From Metaphire vulgaris (lineage: Eukaryota > Annelida > Clitellata > Crassiclitellata > Megascolecidae): a stretch of 64,000 bases of DNA. Numbering within the stretch: position 1 is the first letter of the stretch; every line of letters begins with the position of its first letter. Positions 61,480 through 64,000 of this stretch are shown one piece after another. The stretch is from positions 1,450,454-1,514,453 of the forward strand of contig CM030868.1 of assembly GCA_018105865.1 (NCBI GenBank), given 5' to 3'. Position numbers and translations under genes: made by a program. The notes beneath the pieces are model-generated. The model worked only from the letters and a program-made list of their open reading frames with translations, did no database searches and was not told the origin of the DNA.

Positions 61480-63725
61480 ATGGCGAAAATGGAGATAGAG
61501 CTGAATCGAGTGGCATCATTCGTCAATTACTGGCTGACGTCTCCACTGACGTTGGCCAGATATGGCTTCTGGTACACTGGAAACGGCGACTATGTCGAAT
61601 GCTTCTCTTGCAAGGCTCGCTTCACTGTGAAAGAGGAGAATCCGGTGGAAAAACACCCGCAGAAGTCACCGCAGTGCGAATTCTTGAGGAACGCCGCCTA
61701 CAACAGACCGATGACGGTCGCAGATTCGAGCCACTCATCCTGGTACGTGGAAATAACGACACAGGAAAGTCGTAGAGGAAGTACGGTAGCCGACTGTGCC
61801 ACTGCTGGTCGTCACACGCCCGATATCGAGTCAGCTAAAGGGGCCGATCAGCTAGAGCCATTGCTTATAATTTACAATGCTGCTCATCGACGAGCAACAA
61901 AGAACAGAGTGATTCTAACGAAAAGCGAAACGAACATTGATCGCGCAAGACCAGATTATGAATTGCTGAAAATTGAGCAGAATCGCCTGAATACATTCTA
62001 CGATTGGCCTCCGACCGCTAATGCTCGTCCAGTTGAATTGGCAGCAGAAGGCTTTTTCTATACGGGATCAGACGATAGGGTGCAATGCGTGTTTTGCAGA
62101 GTCGTCATCAAAGCATGGAATCCATCAGATATACCATCAGTGGAACACAAAAAGCACTATCCCAGATGTCCCTTTGTGAGCGGTCTGGAAGTCGGTAATA
62201 TTACCATCGGATCTCGTGGATGCATGACCGCAGTAGACAGAGCAGGTGACACGACTGAGGAACAAATGTCGGTCACCGGAGATGAGCGGCAGACAGCACA
62301 GAATTCGACGGAAAACTTGATTAGAGAGTCAAGCCTCTTGTCTGACAGAAATCAACCGGTAGTTAACGGACGATTTACATACCTTTGCTAAGAAAATTCT
62401 ATGATTATATTTTTGTAGTTTCAAACGTCTTTCCCAGTAGACAAAACTTGGCACTTGTAAATTGACAACCGCTGGTGAAGCAACTGATCAAATTTCCACT
62501 ATTGTTATTGAAAATGCTTATAGGCCTAACATCAATTTGCTCCCATATAGTCTTGCTTGATGGTTTAATTGATTTTCTAATGTAATCAGAATCGTTTCGA
62601 TAAGTATGAATTAGACCTGTGACGTAGCTACATTAGCGTCGTCTCTAGAGGGGGCAAATGGGGGCAACTGCCCCAGACTACTTACCAGATTCGCGCAAAT
62701 CCTGTTTGAAAGTTTTCTGTGGAGGGGAGGGGGTGAGGGGGAGGGGTAAGGAATCTGACACGCTAGCCCCTTTTACCCCCTCCCCCAACCAAAAATTTCT
62801 GGCGACGCCACTGCGTAGCTGCGGGATCGGTGCGGATTGATTCATATCTTGTCTACTTTTTTCTATAGCTTGAGTTGATTCCCGGCGAAGAACCCAAGCA
62901 TCCAGCATACCGCACTTATGCTGCAAGACTTGAATCATTCCGAAGAGGAATAGTTGGAGAGGGTCAAACAGCAGAGGATCTAGCAGACGCCGGATGGTTC
63001 CATGTTGGTAAGTAGGCCTACAATGCGAACAGCATGTGATTGTCATATATAAGTTGTGCCATACATTTCAAGGTATCCATAATTTCGCCACGAAGATTAT
63101 TTAATAGAAGACCGATTTGAATAATACTGATTTTATCCTGAAATATTTCGTATCGTACGGAGATAATATCTTATTACTTAACACATCGATTTTGATTTTC
63201 ATTCAGGTCCCAATGACAAGGTACGTTGCTTCCAATGCGGTGGAAATCTGAGAGACTGGGAAACAGGAGACGATCCGTGGGTGGAGCACAAGCGGTGGTA
63301 CGACTACTGTCCATACACCAAAGTCCACCGACGAGAGCCCAGACCCAGAGCACCAGAGAGTCAAGTTCTGACCGTAAGGACATCGGGTCGCAACCCAAGA
63401 AAATGCTTGAAACTATATACAAGTGTGTAACGCTTGAAATTATGTACAAGCGTGTGAAACATTTGTATGTTTTAAAAGCATGCATTGAAGAAATGGCATA
63501 CAGCAGCCGTGAAAAGAGCTGAAGAATAAGATTACCTGATTGTAGCGATTACAGCATGTTAGTTGATTCTTCTCATATAGATACCGTCAAACATTGGCAA
63601 CTATCGGATTGAGCCAAGAGAAGTTAAAGCCAGGATGGACACTCCAACTGTTCGTGCCATCCTCGACATGGGATACTCGCGTGACAAGGTCAAGGCGGTC
63701 ATCGAAACTAGACTTTCAACAACAG
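61480..63725 (+). CDS. IAP-like gene D: 3xBIR and UBA-like; continues beyond the window
   Basis: Exons: 61480-62358, 62869-63007, 63207-63373, 63581-63725, with sizes and phases close or equal to gene C. The ATG of MAKMEIELNRV is chosen because it is the first ATG and lies just inside the duplicated block. BIR1 keeps CFSC, H and C, with a His spacing two residues shorter than usual and no central Trp. BIR2 (about residues 168-235) reads NRLNTFYDWPP, VQCVFC, EHKKHYPRC. A long linker between BIR1 and BIR2 is rich in Arg and Ser. BIR3 is split after GWFHVG and continues [21 protein letters not shown]. The UBA-like exon reads VRAILDMGYSRDKV. Exons for the DDF linker and RING are expected to the right. 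Of the four copies this has the cleanest reading frame and is the best candidate for a working gene, although its 3' end is unseen. Confidence 0.87.
62631..62813. mobile_element. hAT-type MITE shared by both duplication arms, intron 1 of gene D
   Basis: CATTAGCGTCGTCTC and GGCGACGCCACTG ends. Flanks CGTAGCTA and CGTAGCTG match at 7 of 8 positions. Same site as 47426-47604. Confidence 0.87.
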
Positions 63726-64000
63726 GTCTTCACAATCTTTCAGCAAAAGTCTTTTCTGTTTTTGCCTTAGGTTTTAATTCTTGATAACATTTCAAACAAT
63801 GATGACTTTCCAAAGCAAGTCTTTGAGATGAAGCTTATTGAGTTCAAATTAGCCATTTCTTCCATTATAGATGCTTACGTTTTGCACTAACATAGGCGCA
63901 AACTTCTATTATAGGCTTCTAGGCTTGAACCCTTTCCCACTTTTTGAGACTCTGTCATATATAGGGAAGAGGGAAGGGTTTACAAGTTTATGCCAATGGA

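Larger units (their letters stand above)
61458..64000 (+). repeat. Inverted segmental duplication, right arm
   Basis: Matches 46202-48775 in reverse through exons 1-4 and the introns between, and continues past the window edge. Confidence 0.93.

Overview
The window is metazoan nuclear DNA. It has split genes with GT-AG introns and conserved phases, a 3xBIR-UBA-RING apoptosis-inhibitor (IAP) family, LINE and SINE remnants, many microsatellites, and dense DNA transposons of the hAT, piggyBac and Tc1/mariner types. I suspect a marine invertebrate deuterostome such as an echinoderm or hemichordate, from the repeat flavour and the frequent AGGCCTA words. I cannot prove this, and no rRNA or mitochondrial marker is present.

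The only gene family I can support is a cluster of four IAP-like genes. Gene A (16.8-21.8 kb, +) and gene B (28.2-35.8 kb, +) carry three BIR domains, a UBA-like segment and a C-terminal RING. Gene C (48.75-45.3 kb, -) has the BIRs and UBA segment but no RING that I can find. Gene D (61.5 kb onward, +) runs off the right edge. Exon layout is shared. One large first exon holds BIR1 and BIR2. BIR3 is split by a phase-1 intron after a W/F-F-x-x-G motif. The UBA region follows on its own exon, then linker exon(s), then the RING exon. C and D are arms of an inverted segmental duplication (46202-48775 and 61458-64000), head to head about 12.7 kb apart. The duplication boundary lies about 20 bp upstream of the ATG, so the two copies have different upstream DNA. 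The copies are decaying unequally. A has a frameshift in BIR1 and a frame change in the linker, B has a frame change between BIR1 and BIR2, and C has lost a zinc-binding Cys in BIR1.

The rest is repeats. At the left edge is the C-terminal part of a piggyBac transposase. At 2.1-4.5 kb is a decayed transposon with long inverted repeats and an unrecognised ORF. About thirty hAT-type non-autonomous elements occur in several terminal-repeat families, most with perfect or 7/8-matching 8-bp target duplications, often inside IAP introns. Six piggyBac-type mini-elements of about 80 bp are flanked by TTAA. Two SINE families, one headed by 5S rRNA and one by tRNA, share a tail. LINE 3' ends (CR1/L2-like and another clade) and several minisatellites complete the picture.

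The IAP proteins would act in the cytosol: BIR domains bind caspases or IAP-binding-motif proteins, the UBA-like region binds ubiquitin, and the RING is an E3 ligase module. This is family knowledge. The sequence shows only that the domains are present or broken.
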